Assembly: GCF_001884235.1 (NCBI RefSeq)
Contig: NZ_MAOI01000048.1
Coordinates: 1-64,000, forward strand
Length of the DNA: 64,000 nt
DNA from: Bacillus paramycoides
Lineage (GTDB): Bacteria; Bacillota; Bacilli; Bacillales; Bacillaceae_G
Direction of reading: 5' to 3'
The notes beneath the pieces were generated by a model. The model saw only the letters and a program-made list of their open reading frames with translations. It searched no databases and had not been told where the DNA came from. How positions within the stretch are numbered: the stretch's first letter is position 1; each line of letters starts with the position of its first letter. The position numbers were made by a program, and so were the translations under genes. Below, piece by piece: positions 35,054 to 45,480 of the stretch.

Positions 35054-36718
35054 TTATGAAATGCGATAAACCCTTGTTTCATAAGGTTTTAACGTAATTG
35101 TAGTTAATTGATCATGTTCGGCAACTTCATAGTTATTTAAGAGCAAACGTTTGCGTTCTAGTGCGAATGTACTCTCATTATATACAGCTTCCTGGTTCGA
35201 AATGTTACTAATTACAATTACTTTTTCATCCTGCAATGTACGAGTATATGCGTAAATTTGCGAATCATCTTCTAAAATTAAATCATACGTACCATAATTC
35301 AATACATCGTGCTCTTTTTTCAAGGCAATCATTTTTTTATAGAAATTGAAAATAGAGTCCTCTTCATTTTTCTGCTTTTCAACATTAATTTCCTTGTAGT
35401 TTGGATTCATCCCAAACCAAGGTGTTCCTGTTGTGAAGCCAGCATTATTTTCAGCATTCCACTGCATAGGTGTACGTGAATTATCACGGCAAGAAGCCCA
35501 TATAATTTCCATCATATCTTGATGAGATACTCCTTCTGCAATTTTCTCGCGATATAAATTTTTAATTGCTACATCATCATAATCTTCAATATTTTGGAAC
35601 TGAACATTCGTCATACCAATTTCTTGTCCTTGATAAATAAACGGTGTACCGTGCATAAAGAAATACATCGCTCCTAAAGCTGTTGCACTTTCACGCCAGT
35701 ATTCTTTATCATTTCCCCAAGTAGACACAATACGTGGCTTATCATGGTTCTCAATGTATAAAGCATTCCAGCCCTTATTTTCTAAACCTTTTTGCCACTT
35801 TGTTAATACTTTTTTCAACTCAACAACATCAAGATCTTTCTTCTTTTCTGCATCCCATAAGCTTAAATGCTCAAATTGGAATACCATATTGAATTTACCG
35901 TTCTCTTCTCCAACCCAAAGATCAGCATCTTCAACTTTCACACCATTTGCTTCCCCAACAGTCATAATATCGTATTTAGCAAATGTGTTTTCTTTTAATT
36001 CTTCTAATAATGGCTGAATACCATTGACATTCATATGTTTGTCAAAAGAAGGCACATACTTTAACCCTTTTGGGTTTGGCATATCCTTTAAACCATCTTC
36101 TTTTTTTATGTGGCTAATCGCATCGACGCGGAAACCATCAATACCTTTATCAAGCCACCAATTAACAGTATCGTATAAAACTTCACGAACTTCTTTATTC
36201 TCCCAGTTCAAATCTGGTTGTTTACGCGAGAATAAATGTAAATAATATTGCTCTGTCACTTCATCATATTCCCATGCAGAACCATTAAAGATACTTTCCC
36301 AATTGTTTGGTTCCACGCCATCTTTACCATCACGCCAAATATACCAATCACGCTTCGGATTGTCTTTAGAAGAACGTGATTCAATAAACCACGGATGTTC
36401 ATCACTTGTATGATTAATAACCAAATCAATAATAAGCTTCATATCACGCTTATGAACCTCATCTAGTAACGCATCAAAATCTTCCATCGCACCAAATTCA
36501 TCCATAATATCTTGGTAATCACTAATATCATAACCATTATCATCATTAGGCGATTTATACATTGGACAAATCCAAATTACATCTATACCTAAATCTTTTA
36601 AATAATCCAGTTTTGCAATAATACCTTGTAAATCTCCAATACCATCGCCATTTGAATCCATAAAGCTACGTGGATAAATTTGATAAGCAACCGCTTCTTT
36701 CCACCATGTCTTATTCAT
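35054..36718 (-). CDS. GH13 oligo-alpha-glucosidase
   Basis: 554 residues with all four GH13 regions: DLVINHTSDEH, GFRVDAISH with nucleophile Asp199, VGEANGV with acid Glu256, and IENHDKPR. It resembles B. cereus oligo-1,6-glucosidase throughout. The residue after the nucleophile is Ala200, however, whereas isomaltase-type enzymes have Val there. In this subfamily that change goes with alpha-1,4 activity. It lacks a signal peptide, so it acts on imported sugar. It probably works with the downstream PTS and is flanked by cre-like sites. The ATG at 36718 is nine bases after AAGGAG. Confidence 0.9.
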   Translation of the reverse strand: MNKTWWKEAVAYQIYPRSFMDSNGDGIGDLQGIIAKLDYLKDLGIDVIWICPMYKSPNDDNGYDISDYQDIMDEFGAMEDFDALLDEVHKRDMKLIIDLVINHTSDEHPWFIESRSSKDNPKRDWYIWRDGKDGVEPNNWESIFNGSAWEYDEVTEQYYLHLFSRKQPDLNWENKEVREVLYDTVNWWLDKGIDGFRVDAISHIKKEDGLKDMPNPKGLKYVPSFDKHMNVNGIQPLLEELKENTFAKYDIMTVGEANGVKVEDADLWVGEENGKFNMVFQFEHLSLWDAEKKKDLDVVELKKVLTKWQKGLENKGWNALYIENHDKPRIVSTWGNDKEYWRESATALGAMYFFMHGTPFIYQGQEIGMTNVQFQNIEDYDDVAIKNLYREKIAEGVSHQDMMEIIWASCRDNSRTPMQWNAENNAGFTTGTPWFGMNPNYKEINVEKQKNEEDSIFNFYKKMIALKKEHDVLNYGTYDLILEDDSQIYAYTRTLQDEKVIVISNISNQEAVYNESTFALERKRLLLNNYEVAEHDQLTTITLKPYETRVYRIS

Positions 36719-36753
36719 AATCATTCTCTCCTTTTGCATCCCATTAAAATTTA

Positions 36754-36767
36754 TGCAAACGTTTTCG
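36754..36767. promoter_or_regulatory. cre/LacI-like operator before the glucosidase gene
   Basis: TGCAAACGTTTTCG with arms that extend as ATGCAAACGTTTTCGTA. It lies 36 bases before the start. Confidence 0.6.
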
Positions 36768-36796
36768 TAACACTATCATAACAAAATATGAACAGT

Positions 36797-36812
36797 TTGC
36801 AACTGTTTTCAT
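36797..36812. promoter_or_regulatory. Second cre/LacI-like site
   Basis: TTGCAACTGTTTTCAT, 43 bases from the site at 36754. Confidence 0.5.
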
Positions 36813-36942
36813 GAAACTCTATGTAGATTCCTTATTCTTACGCTTTATTTATTTCATCCTTACCCCTCTCTTGTCCACGCACGTTAAACACGCTCTTCAT
36901 ATACTAATACAAGCTCATTTTATTTTAGAAAGGAGATATAAA

Positions 36943-38277
36943 TTGAAACAAACAAAATTAACTGGTCATATCGTTGTTCCCTCAGATCCCGAATATGACA
37001 TAGCGCGAATAAATTTAAATTTAAGCATTCCAAAACTCCCTTGTATTATTGTTTTTTGTCAAAATAAAAATGATGTGTGTAACGCCTTAAAATGGGCACG
37101 TGAACGTCATATACCGTTTCGCTTAAGAAGCGGACGGCATAGTTATGAAAATTTCTCTCTTTTAAATGGCGGACTTATTATTGATGTGAGTGAAATGCAT
37201 CGCATTACTGTTAATACAGATAAATTAACAGCAACAATTGAAGCTGGTGCAAATCTTGGCACTGTTTATAAAGAGCTTTGGAATTATGGTGTTACAATAC
37301 CAGCTGGTACAAGTGCAAGCGTTGGAATTGTTGGATTAACACTTGGCGGTGGCATCGGTATGCTTTCACGTTTATTTGGATTAACATGTGATCAATTAGT
37401 AGAAGTTGAAATGGTACAAGCGTGCGGAAAATTTGGCGCAAAACTCATTCGTGCAAACGAGCAAGAAAACTCTAACTTATTTTGGGCATGCTGTGGTGGT
37501 GGTGGTGGAAACTTCGGAATTGTTACATCCTTAACTTTTCGAGTACATCCTATAAAAAATGTATCAATCTTCTCAATTACATGGGAATGGCAAGACTTTA
37601 TTGCTGCCTTTCAAGCTTGGCAAAACTGGGCGCCTTATATAGACGAACGTCTCACTTCATCAATTGAATTATTCGCAAAGCAACGAAATAAAATCGAAGC
37701 ACAAGGTGAGTTTGTTGGCTCTCCCTCTGAACTCCATTCCTTATTATCTCCTCTTCTTGAAACTGGTAATCCTTCTCTATTTATAGATGAAGTCCCATAT
37801 ATAAAGGCTGTTCAATTCTTTAACAGCGGTAATATTCCTGAAAACTTTAAACGCTCTGGTTCCTACGTATATAAACCTATCCCTCTTAAAGGCATTCAAA
37901 CCATGCAATATTTTCTTTCTCATGCACCAAATAAAGATGCGAGTATTTGGCATCAATCACTCGTAGGTGCTGTAGAAAATATTTCTCCTAATGAAACCGC
38001 TTATTTCCATCGCAAGGCAATCATTGCTCAAGAATATATTACTTCTTGGAAATGCGACGATGAAGAAAATCAAAATATACGCTGGGTTAAAGACTTACGA
38101 GAAAGTTTAGATCCTTATACACTAGGCGACTATGTCAATTGGCCCGATATCGACATTAAGAATTGGCAAACTAGTTATTATGGCTCTAACTTTCAAAGAT
38201 TGCGTAAAGTGAAAACCTTTTATGACCCTTGCAACGTTTTTCACTTTCAACAAAGCATTCCCCCTTTTCATATATAA
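36943..38277 (+). CDS. FAD-linked oxidase of berberine-bridge type (CotQ/YgaK-like)
   Basis: A 444-residue flavoprotein with an FAD-binding PCMH domain and a C-terminal BBE segment (YYGSNFQRLRKVKTFYDPCN). His66 in RSGRHSYENF is the expected histidyl-FAD link. The second (cysteinyl) link is missing, because the usual C-P-T-V position reads GTSASVGIVG. It resembles B. subtilis YgaK and spore-coat CotQ (YvdP). TTG at 36943 is chosen because AAAGGAGATATAAA stands before it. An open frame upstream to 36811 has no ribosome site and overlaps the operator of the glucosidase gene. The substrate is unknown. Confidence 0.87.
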   Translation: MKQTKLTGHIVVPSDPEYDIARINLNLSIPKLPCIIVFCQNKNDVCNALKWARERHIPFRLRSGRHSYENFSLLNGGLIIDVSEMHRITVNTDKLTATIEAGANLGTVYKELWNYGVTIPAGTSASVGIVGLTLGGGIGMLSRLFGLTCDQLVEVEMVQACGKFGAKLIRANEQENSNLFWACCGGGGGNFGIVTSLTFRVHPIKNVSIFSITWEWQDFIAAFQAWQNWAPYIDERLTSSIELFAKQRNKIEAQGEFVGSPSELHSLLSPLLETGNPSLFIDEVPYIKAVQFFNSGNIPENFKRSGSYVYKPIPLKGIQTMQYFLSHAPNKDASIWHQSLVGAVENISPNETAYFHRKAIIAQEYITSWKCDDEENQNIRWVKDLRESLDPYTLGDYVNWPDIDIKNWQTSYYGSNFQRLRKVKTFYDPCNVFHFQQSIPPFHI

Positions 38278-38312
38278 AAAGGAAGAACAGAATGCTGTTC
38301 TTCCTTTTTACA
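38274..38312. terminator. Bidirectional terminator
   Basis: AAAAAGGAAGAACAG / CTGTTCTTCCTTTTT between the flavoprotein and the chemoreceptor gene. Confidence 0.92.
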
Positions 38313-39600
38313 TTGAAAACCGTTCAATTGTTCGTTTCAAATCAGCTGCTTGCTTCTCTAAATCTTTTAATAATTGATCAATTACTACCATATTTTTAGA
38401 CTGTTGTAGTGTCACACGTGCCACTTCTTGCGACCCAGCTGACGTTTCCTCAGCAATTGCTGCTACAGCCTTTGTTTGTGCTCCCGTTTGATGAATATGA
38501 CTCACTTGTTCATTCATATAACTACTAATTTGCTTGGTTGCATCGGCGACTTCCATAATACTTGATGACATTTCTTTTAAAATTAATTCTGTAGCTTCTC
38601 CGCGTTTCGCCTCTTCCTTAGCTGTTTTCACTTGCTCGGTCATTTTCATGGCGACTTGTTGCACTTCTTCCTGCATATTCCGTAATAATTGCGATATGTT
38701 TCTGGCAGAATGATCACTTTCATCAGCAAGTTTGCGTACTTCTTCTGCTACAACTGCAAAGCCTTTTCCATGTTCTCCTGCACGAGCCGCCTCAATAGAA
38801 GCGTTTAATGCTAATAAATTTGTTTGGCTAGCAATCTCACTTACAACAGAAACTATTTGTTCCACTTGTTTCATTCTTTCTTCTAATTTCTGTACATTTT
38901 GCATCGAATCTTCATTTTCTTTCGCCAATGTTTGAATACCTTGAATTAAAGAAGTAAAGACACGAGTACTTTGCCCTAAAGCTTGAACCATTTCTGAGGA
39001 CAATTGATCAGAGTGCTTCGCCTTTTCTTCTACTTCACTCGCAATAGAAGTCGTTGTATCAACAGTAGAAACAATCGCCTGAATCGATGCTGCGGATTGC
39101 TCAGCACCAGAAGAAATCTCTGCAAGGGTTTCAGACACACCTTGTGCTTGCTTAGTCGCTTCGCCTGTTTGTTTTCTAATTTGCTGAACTTGATTATTTG
39201 TATACGAAAATGTAGTATCAATATTTTTTACCATGCCCCTTAAGTTTCCTAGCATCATATTAAATGCAACACTTAAAGATTTAATCTCATCATCTGTATT
39301 TGGCAATGGGACATCTTCACGAATATCACCATCAGCCGCTTTCCTTGCAGCTTCCTCTAACTTCCGAAGTGGTTTAATTAAGAATATTGCTGCCACATAT
39401 GCTAAAATTCCAGACCATACTACACCTAATAACATAACGATAATATTATAAACAGTTTGACTTACATAACTTTGAAAATAATCATATATAACGTAAATAA
39501 AAAATAAACTTGTTGAATATGTAATTAAAGCTAAAACTGTAGTAAATAGCATAAGCTGTATACGCAAGCCAAAGGAAAATGTTTTCCTTTCTTTTTCCAT
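38308..39600 (-). CDS. Methyl-accepting chemotaxis protein without large sensor domain
   Basis: 430 residues: two membrane helices close together (about 20-45 and 53-75), with only a short loop outside. HAMP follows ([20 protein letters not shown]) and then a signalling domain with the hairpin tip in [20 protein letters not shown]. There is no extracellular ligand domain, so it may sense membrane state or redox, or act with another protein. The ATG at 39600 follows AGGGGGG. It is divergent from the amino-acid transporter genes. Confidence 0.92.
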   Translation of the reverse strand: MEKERKTFSFGLRIQLMLFTTVLALITYSTSLFFIYVIYDYFQSYVSQTVYNIIVMLLGVVWSGILAYVAAIFLIKPLRKLEEAARKAADGDIREDVPLPNTDDEIKSLSVAFNMMLGNLRGMVKNIDTTFSYTNNQVQQIRKQTGEATKQAQGVSETLAEISSGAEQSAASIQAIVSTVDTTTSIASEVEEKAKHSDQLSSEMVQALGQSTRVFTSLIQGIQTLAKENEDSMQNVQKLEERMKQVEQIVSVVSEIASQTNLLALNASIEAARAGEHGKGFAVVAEEVRKLADESDHSARNISQLLRNMQEEVQQVAMKMTEQVKTAKEEAKRGEATELILKEMSSSIMEVADATKQISSYMNEQVSHIHQTGAQTKAVAAIAEETSAGSQEVARVTLQQSKNMVVIDQLLKDLEKQAADLKRTIERFSM

Positions 39601-39810
39601 CTCTTCTTTCCCCCTTCTTATAAGCAATATAAGTACTACCTATATATTATTATCCATATTTTCGTTATAGAAAGATATAGAGATTTTAAAAATCATTATT
39701 TCCTTGAATATCAAATCCACCGAAAAAAATAAAGGATTCTGACAATTTATGACTAATAACAGAAATAAGGGGCAACATTTGTAAAATATATTTTTGACTG
39801 GAGGTTTTGT

Positions 39811-40533
39811 ATGATTCAAGTTCAAAATCTAGTAAAATCATTTGGCTCACTTGATGTTTTAAAAGGAATTGATTTAGAAGTAAAAGAAAAAGAAGTTGTT
39901 GTTTTAATTGGTGCCAGTGGTTCCGGAAAAAGTACATTACTTCGCTGTCTTAACTTTTTAGAAATGTACGATGAAGGTGAAATTCACCTTCAGGGTGAAC
40001 GAATTGATCCAAAGCATTCAAATTTAAACAAAGTCCGTGAAAATGTCGGTATGGTTTTTCAGCACTTTAACCTCTTTCCTCATATGACCTCACTAGAAAA
40101 CATCATAGAAGCACCTATTCACGTTAAAAAATTGGAGACAGCAAATGCAAAGGAGATTGGGAATCAACTCCTACAAAAAGTCGGCCTACAGGATAAGGCT
40201 GACGTAACGCCCCACCTACTTTCAGGTGGCCAAAAACAGCGCATTGCGATAGCAAGAGCTCTTGCTATGAATCCTAAAATTATGCTATTTGATGAACCTA
40301 CCTCAGCCTTAGACCCTGAACTTGTTGGAGAAGTATTGCAAGTTATGAAAGAGCTTGCTGAAGAAGGAATGACCATGGTTATTGTTACTCATGAAATGAA
40401 TTTTGCAAGAGATGTAGCTGATCGCGTCATCTTTATGGATGATGGGAAAATTGTAGAGGATGCTCCTCCAGCGCAATTCTTTTCAGCTCCATCACATGAA
40501 CGGGCAAAGCAATTTTTACGTAACGTTTTATAA
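39811..40533 (+). CDS. Polar amino-acid ABC transporter ATPase
   Basis: A 240-residue ATPase of the GlnQ/HisP type: [10 protein letters not shown]-loop [14 protein letters not shown], signature LSGGQKQR, Walker [13 protein letters not shown], switch His [13 protein letters not shown] precedes the ATG. It is the first gene of an ATPase / binding protein / permease unit, similar in order and size to B. subtilis cystine-type (Tcy, Yxe) systems. The substrate is not determined. Confidence 0.9.
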   Translation: MIQVQNLVKSFGSLDVLKGIDLEVKEKEVVVLIGASGSGKSTLLRCLNFLEMYDEGEIHLQGERIDPKHSNLNKVRENVGMVFQHFNLFPHMTSLENIIEAPIHVKKLETANAKEIGNQLLQKVGLQDKADVTPHLLSGGQKQRIAIARALAMNPKIMLFDEPTSALDPELVGEVLQVMKELAEEGMTMVIVTHEMNFARDVADRVIFMDDGKIVEDAPPAQFFSAPSHERAKQFLRNVL

Positions 40534-40654
40534 TGTTACTTCTATTTCAAGCGTAAAGAAATACATTCATACGGCGCACAACTAATTGTCCAAATAAAAT
40601 ATCTCGATAACATACTTAAAACCATCCGTATGATCAATATATAGGAGGGGTTTT

Positions 40655-41449
40655 ATGAAGAAGAAATTATTAACCATTGTTGCGAGTATTACATTATGTA
40701 CATCCTTCATACTAGGAGCCTGTAGTAAGGAAAGTTCTACTACTTCATCAAACGGTGAAAAGGAATTTCGTTACGCGATGAGTGGCTTATACAAGCCTTT
40801 TAACTATAAAGAAAATGACGGGAAACTTGTCGGTTTTGATGTAGAAATAGGTGAAGCTCTCGCAAAAAAGATGGGAATGAAACCTGCTCCTGTTACAAAT
40901 CCTTGGGAAACATTGATTCAAGGCCTACAATCAAAAAAATATGATGTGATATTAGGAAGTATGGCAATCACAGAAGAACGATTAAAAGCTGTCAATTTCT
41001 CAAACCCTTATTATCGCTCTGGTGCCCAAATTTTTGTATCTAAAAAAAATACATCTATCTCTTCTCCAGAAGACTTAAAAGGTAAGAAAATTGGTGTTGT
41101 AAAAGCTAGTACCTTTAAAAATCTTGTCACAAAATATACAGATCAAATTACAGAATACGATAGTGACATTACCGCTCTTATGGACTTAGAGCCTGGGCGT
41201 GTTGACGCAGTAATCACTGACCAGATGGTTGGTTTACGTATGATAAAAGAAGGAAAATCTAATATAAAAGAAGCTGGAAAGCCATTAAATCTTGATGAAA
41301 TGGGAATTGCTATTCGCAAGGATGATAAAGAAATGGTTGAGAAAGTAAATAAAGCTTTAGATGAAATCATTAAAGATGGTACGTATGAAAAGATCAGTAA
41401 AAAATGGTTTGGCCGTAATATTCTTGGGGAAGAGGCAAAAGCGAAGTAA
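40655..41449 (+). CDS. Amino-acid-binding lipoprotein
   Basis: A 264-residue family 3 binding protein. The lipobox SFILGAC gives Cys23. It has LYKPFNYKENDGKLVGFDVE, MAITEERLKAVNFSNPYY and DQMVGLRMIKEG. GAGGGG precedes the ATG. A hairpin lies between this gene and the permease gene, probably making the binding protein more abundant than the permease. Confidence 0.9.
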   Translation: MKKKLLTIVASITLCTSFILGACSKESSTTSSNGEKEFRYAMSGLYKPFNYKENDGKLVGFDVEIGEALAKKMGMKPAPVTNPWETLIQGLQSKKYDVILGSMAITEERLKAVNFSNPYYRSGAQIFVSKKNTSISSPEDLKGKKIGVVKASTFKNLVTKYTDQITEYDSDITALMDLEPGRVDAVITDQMVGLRMIKEGKSNIKEAGKPLNLDEMGIAIRKDDKEMVEKVNKALDEIIKDGTYEKISKKWFGRNILGEEAKAK

Positions 41450-41474
41450 GTTAGCTATTCAATGATTCCATAAA

Positions 41475-41506
41475 TCATGCCCCACTTTTCATGTGGGGCA
41501 TTTCAT
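41475..41506 (+). terminator. Weak intra-operon hairpin/attenuator
   Basis: ATGCCCCAC / GTGGGGCAT with a short loop, then TTCATT. Its T run is poor, so partial termination or 3'-end stabilisation is likely. Confidence 0.6.
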
Positions 41507-41542
41507 TCCCTACTAAAATCCATACAATATGAGGTGACACAT

Positions 41543-42235
41543 ATGTTTGAAATTTTTATTTCTACCTATCCTACACTCTTAAAGGCTACTATTGTCACAT
41601 TACAATTAACATTAACATCCCTATTACTAGGTTCACTAATTGGATTACTATTCGCCTTCTTTCGAATCTCTAACAATAAGGTTTTAAATAGTATTGCTCA
41701 TGTATACATCGCCATTATTCGTGGTACACCTTTAATTGTTCAAATCGCAATTCTCTATTTTGGGATTACATCTGTTGTTGTTTTTACCCCTTTTTGGGCA
41801 GGAGCAATTGCTTTAGCAATTCATAACGGTGCGTATATTACAGAAATTTTCCGCGGATCAATTCAATCCGTTGACCGGGGACAATTGGAAGCTGCTCGCT
41901 CTTTAGGCATGCCTTATCCTTTAGCGATGCGCCGTATTATCTTACCGCAAGCATTTCGCCTATCTCTTCCTCCTCTAGGGAATCAATTTATTATTGGATT
42001 GAAAGATTCTTCCCTTGTTGCTTACGTAGGGATGTCCGAATTATGGGGATCAGGTTTATCGATTGCCGCAGGTAACTTCCAACAATTAGATACATATATC
42101 ATTGTTGGTGTATACTATCTCGCACTTGTTCTTCTATTTACTTATCTTGTTAGTCTTCTAGAAAAACGACTACAACGAAAAGAAAATAACTCTGTCCACG
42201 TCAATACAAAGAACAAGAAAGAAGTTTCTTTATAA
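41543..42235 (+). CDS. Polar amino-acid ABC permease
   Basis: A 230-residue permease with about five membrane helices. It carries the HisM-type motif RGTPLIVQIAILYFG and the EAA loop GQLEAARSLGMPYPLAMRRI with LPQAFR. The ATG at 41543 lies after GAGGTGACAC. The upstream open frame to 41477 crosses the hairpin and is not used. A basic C-terminal tail follows. It presumably forms a homodimer with the ATPase. Confidence 0.9.
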   Translation: MFEIFISTYPTLLKATIVTLQLTLTSLLLGSLIGLLFAFFRISNNKVLNSIAHVYIAIIRGTPLIVQIAILYFGITSVVVFTPFWAGAIALAIHNGAYITEIFRGSIQSVDRGQLEAARSLGMPYPLAMRRIILPQAFRLSLPPLGNQFIIGLKDSSLVAYVGMSELWGSGLSIAAGNFQQLDTYIIVGVYYLALVLLFTYLVSLLEKRLQRKENNSVHVNTKNKKEVSL

Positions 42236-42270
42236 TAAAAAGCAAGCTCCAAGAGAGCTTGCTTTTTCAC
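42236..42270. terminator. Terminator of the amino-acid transport operon
   Basis: AAAAAGCAAGCTC / GAGCTTGCTTTTT, between convergent genes. Confidence 0.9.
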
Positions 42271-42288
42271 TTTAAAATATATCTAATT

Positions 42289-43374
42289 TTATTGATTTAC
42301 CTTTTTAATAGCCTCTTTTTCCTCTATATGTTCCTCACGATATGAAATATTATGAGGGTCTAGTCCATTTCCTAAAGAACCGTAGAAATGTTCTTTATGA
42401 GGATCAATTAACTCACTTCCTTGATAGTACACACGTGGTGTATTCCAAAGCGCTGCCAATGCTTTTGTCATTGGCATTTCGTGATAACGTTCCGGCCACA
42501 TTTCTTTAATTTTCTCTTTTACTAACGGATAGTATTTAGAGCTCATAGCAGGAAACAGATGATGTTCTGTATGATATGAGAAATTGAAATGTAAAACGTC
42601 TACCCAGCGCGGCACTGTTACTGATAAACAGTTTGCTAATGGATCATTTACTGGAACAATTGGATTTAAGCGATGATTTGTTGCGATATATGCCATTACA
42701 ATAAAGTTAGCAATTAACAACGGAATCACGTATGCAAATAACCACTTTGCAGGTCCCATAATAAACAATAGACTAATCCAAACCGTCCAAGGCAAAAGAA
42801 GTTGAAGCCATACAGATTTTTGATTGGATGACTTAAATTCCTTAATAAAATGAAAGAACATTCGAGTCGAATGCAATGTAAATTGAATTGTTAGTGACAG
42901 AAAACTAAAGAATGAACGAACATGAAGAGGCATGTGATATACCCAGCTCAAAAATTTACTCTTTTTAAGTTTCTCAAGTGTCGGCCATGCATCTGGATCA
43001 TTCTCTTCATGCTGTGTGTGAACATGATGCGTTGCATTATGCCACTTTCTCCAAAGTTTTGGACCAGTTGATAATGGCATAAATGCAATCGCACCTAAAA
43101 AATCACGAAGCCATGCCTTTCTTACAACCGTTCCATGTAAAATTTCATGTCCTAAAAATCCAAGTGAAGCAAAACATAGTCCAAGAACAATTGCAATTCC
43201 TAGATTTGCCCACACATTCAATTCAAATACACCAATCGTTATTAACCCCGCCAATGCCACAAGTAAATAAGCCAGTCCACCAAATAAACGAGTAGGAACT
43301 GGTTTAAATGCTTTTTTTGGCAAATGTGGTGATACACGCGCTGCATACCACCCAAACGTATGAAGCTCCTTCAT
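42289..43374 (-). CDS. Acyl-lipid fatty-acid desaturase
   Basis: A 361-residue membrane protein with three histidine boxes: HEILH (about 95), HNATHHVHTQH (about 130) and HTEHH (about 275), plus several hydrophobic helices. Such enzymes insert double bonds into membrane-lipid acyl chains, using ferredoxin or a flavodoxin as electron donor. B. cereus has a delta-5 (DesB) and a delta-10 (DesA) enzyme. I think this is the DesB type from its position among neighbouring genes, but the sequence alone does not fix the bond position. AAAGGGG before the ATG. Confidence 0.88.
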   Translation of the reverse strand: MKELHTFGWYAARVSPHLPKKAFKPVPTRLFGGLAYLLVALAGLITIGVFELNVWANLGIAIVLGLCFASLGFLGHEILHGTVVRKAWLRDFLGAIAFMPLSTGPKLWRKWHNATHHVHTQHEENDPDAWPTLEKLKKSKFLSWVYHMPLHVRSFFSFLSLTIQFTLHSTRMFFHFIKEFKSSNQKSVWLQLLLPWTVWISLLFIMGPAKWLFAYVIPLLIANFIVMAYIATNHRLNPIVPVNDPLANCLSVTVPRWVDVLHFNFSYHTEHHLFPAMSSKYYPLVKEKIKEMWPERYHEMPMTKALAALWNTPRVYYQGSELIDPHKEHFYGSLGNGLDPHNISYREEHIEEKEAIKKVNQ

Positions 43375-43953
43375 CCTTTTGCCCCTTTCTTATGCCGCGC
43401 CCTGCGCAACTTGCATATATCAATTCTTGCTTCCAGATTGATTTTACTAGGCGATCCAAAAAGCATTTATCATAAGGAAAATATACTCACTCTATCGTCA
43501 CTTATTTTTCGCTTTTATTATCAATGAAAAACATTTCTCTTTTTACTCTCTATCAACCTTTCCACATGATGAATCATAACAATAGACTTTCTATATTGTC
43601 AACAACTTTTATGACCTAGTAATAAAGGTTGGTTATATTTTTATAATTATACCTTATTTCAATAAAGAGAAAGTATAGGTTTTATAAGGATTTATCCGTT
43701 ATATATATAAATATACTTAAAAGCTACAAACTCTATCTCACTCAAGAACTCTCTACGTATTAACAAATCCGATCACTTGAATTTAGTTTTATATAAAGCA
43801 TACCTCTTCATACTAATCCCTAAAAATAATTATTTTAGAATAATTATATCTTTCGTTCATTAAAATTAAAATCCTTCAAAAATAGCACACATGAATTCCA
43901 TATAATATGGAGATATTAAAAGGAAAATTGTTCTAAATCAGGAGGTTTTCGTA
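43375..43953. other. Long AT-rich divergent promoter region
   Basis: About 580 bases without a credible ORF. Near 43903-43908 TATAAT is a probable minus 10 for the flavoprotein-Rieske gene. Upstream of the desaturase is GCGCAGGGCGCGGCAT, a short GC-rich stretch of unknown meaning. Confidence 0.45.
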
Positions 43954-45480
43954 ATGACAGATGACACATTTCCACAATTGCCATCATCCTATTGGATTAA
44001 ATCCACTCAGTTTCCTACTTTTCCTCATTTATCCGAAAATATAAAGACAGATGTTGCTGTCATCGGTGCTGGTATTACAGGTATTACCACTGCCTATTTA
44101 CTCGCTAAAGAAGGATTGAAAGTTGTTTTAATTGATTCTGGCTCTATTTTAAATGGAACAACTGGACATACAACTGCAAAAGTAACAGCACAACATGATC
44201 TTATTTATGACGAATTAATAAATCATTTTGGTGTTGAAAAAGCTCGGCTTTACTACGAATCAAATAATAAAGCTCTACAATTTATAAGCGAGACTGTGCA
44301 AGCATATAAAATTGACTGTAATTTCACAAATGAAGATTCCTATTTATACACAACTACTGATAATGGATTACGAAATTTAACGAAAGAATATGAAGCCTAT
44401 CAAAAATTAAATATTCCTTGTGACTATGTTCAATCCCTACCCCTACCTATTCCAGTACAATCAGCACTTGTAATGAAGAATCAAGCGCAATTCCATCCTC
44501 TCCTTTATTTAAAAACACTTTTAGAAAAGTTTGTGGAAATGGGTGGAACAGTTTATGAACAAACAACAGCGTTAGATATTGAAAAAGGGGTTTATCCACA
44601 AGTAATTACAAAGAGTGGTCACCGCATCACTTGTGGATATGTCGTCTCTTGCTCACATTTCCCTTTTTATGATGCCAATAGCTTTTTCTTTACGCGAATG
44701 TATGCAGAACGTTCCTATGCTCTTGCTATAAAAGCGAAAACAGATTATCCAGGAGGGATGTATTTAAGTATTGATGATCCAAAACGCTCCTTACGCTATA
44801 TAACAGACAATGGTGAACAACTAATTTTAATCGGTGGAGAAAGCCATAAAACAGGGCAAGGAATTAATACGATGCTTCATTATGAAGCACTATATTCCTT
44901 TGCTGAAGCTACTTTTGGAGTAGATGAAGTTCCTTATAGATGGTCTGCACAGGACTTAATTACTTTAGATAAACTCCCTTATATCGGACATATTAATGAA
45001 AGTAATCCAAATATATTTGTTGCAACAGGATATCGTAAATGGGGTATGACTACTGGAACTGCAGCAGCTCATTTACTAAAAGATTCAATTACAAAAATTC
45101 ACAACCCTTATAAAGAACTTTTTGTACCATCACGCTTCCACTCGAATCCGGACATAAAGTCATTCCTTACACAGAACATTGATGTTGCTAAACATTTAAT
45201 TGAAGGAAAAGTTGAAATTGCTTTACGTAAACCAGAAGATCTTGAAGTTGGTGAAGGATCTGTTGTACGTGTCAACGGTAAACGCGCAGGTGCCTATAAA
45301 GACAAAGAAGGAGAATTACATATTGTTGATACAACTTGTACGCACCTCGGCTGTGAAGTTGAATGGAACAACGGTGATTGCACTTGGGATTGTCCTTGCC
45401 ACGGATCTCGCTTTTCAATTGATGGGGACGTTATCGAAGGTCCAGCAGATCAGCCATTGAAACGAGTTGATAACGAGTAA
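43954..45480 (+). CDS. FAD-dependent oxidoreductase with C-terminal Rieske domain
   Basis: A 508-residue fusion. An N-terminal DAO-type FAD domain (AVIGAGITGITTAYLLAKEG) is followed by a substrate part, and the last about 75 residues form a Rieske [2Fe-2S] domain with CTHLGC and CPCHGSRF ligands. Such proteins are found widely in Firmicutes and are often annotated as FAD-dependent oxidoreductases of unknown substrate. Electrons probably pass between FAD and the cluster in one polypeptide. AGGAGG before the ATG. Confidence 0.9.
   Translation: MTDDTFPQLPSSYWIKSTQFPTFPHLSENIKTDVAVIGAGITGITTAYLLAKEGLKVVLIDSGSILNGTTGHTTAKVTAQHDLIYDELINHFGVEKARLYYESNNKALQFISETVQAYKIDCNFTNEDSYLYTTTDNGLRNLTKEYEAYQKLNIPCDYVQSLPLPIPVQSALVMKNQAQFHPLLYLKTLLEKFVEMGGTVYEQTTALDIEKGVYPQVITKSGHRITCGYVVSCSHFPFYDANSFFFTRMYAERSYALAIKAKTDYPGGMYLSIDDPKRSLRYITDNGEQLILIGGESHKTGQGINTMLHYEALYSFAEATFGVDEVPYRWSAQDLITLDKLPYIGHINESNPNIFVATGYRKWGMTTGTAAAHLLKDSITKIHNPYKELFVPSRFHSNPDIKSFLTQNIDVAKHLIEGKVEIALRKPEDLEVGEGSVVRVNGKRAGAYKDKEGELHIVDTTCTHLGCEVEWNNGDCTWDCPCHGSRFSIDGDVIEGPADQPLKRVDNE

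Noticed and set aside
36811-36942. N-terminal extension of the berberine-bridge flavoprotein
   Set aside because: It has no ribosome site, overlaps the operator region of the divergent glucosidase gene, and the FAD-domain start fits the TTG at 36943 with a strong site.
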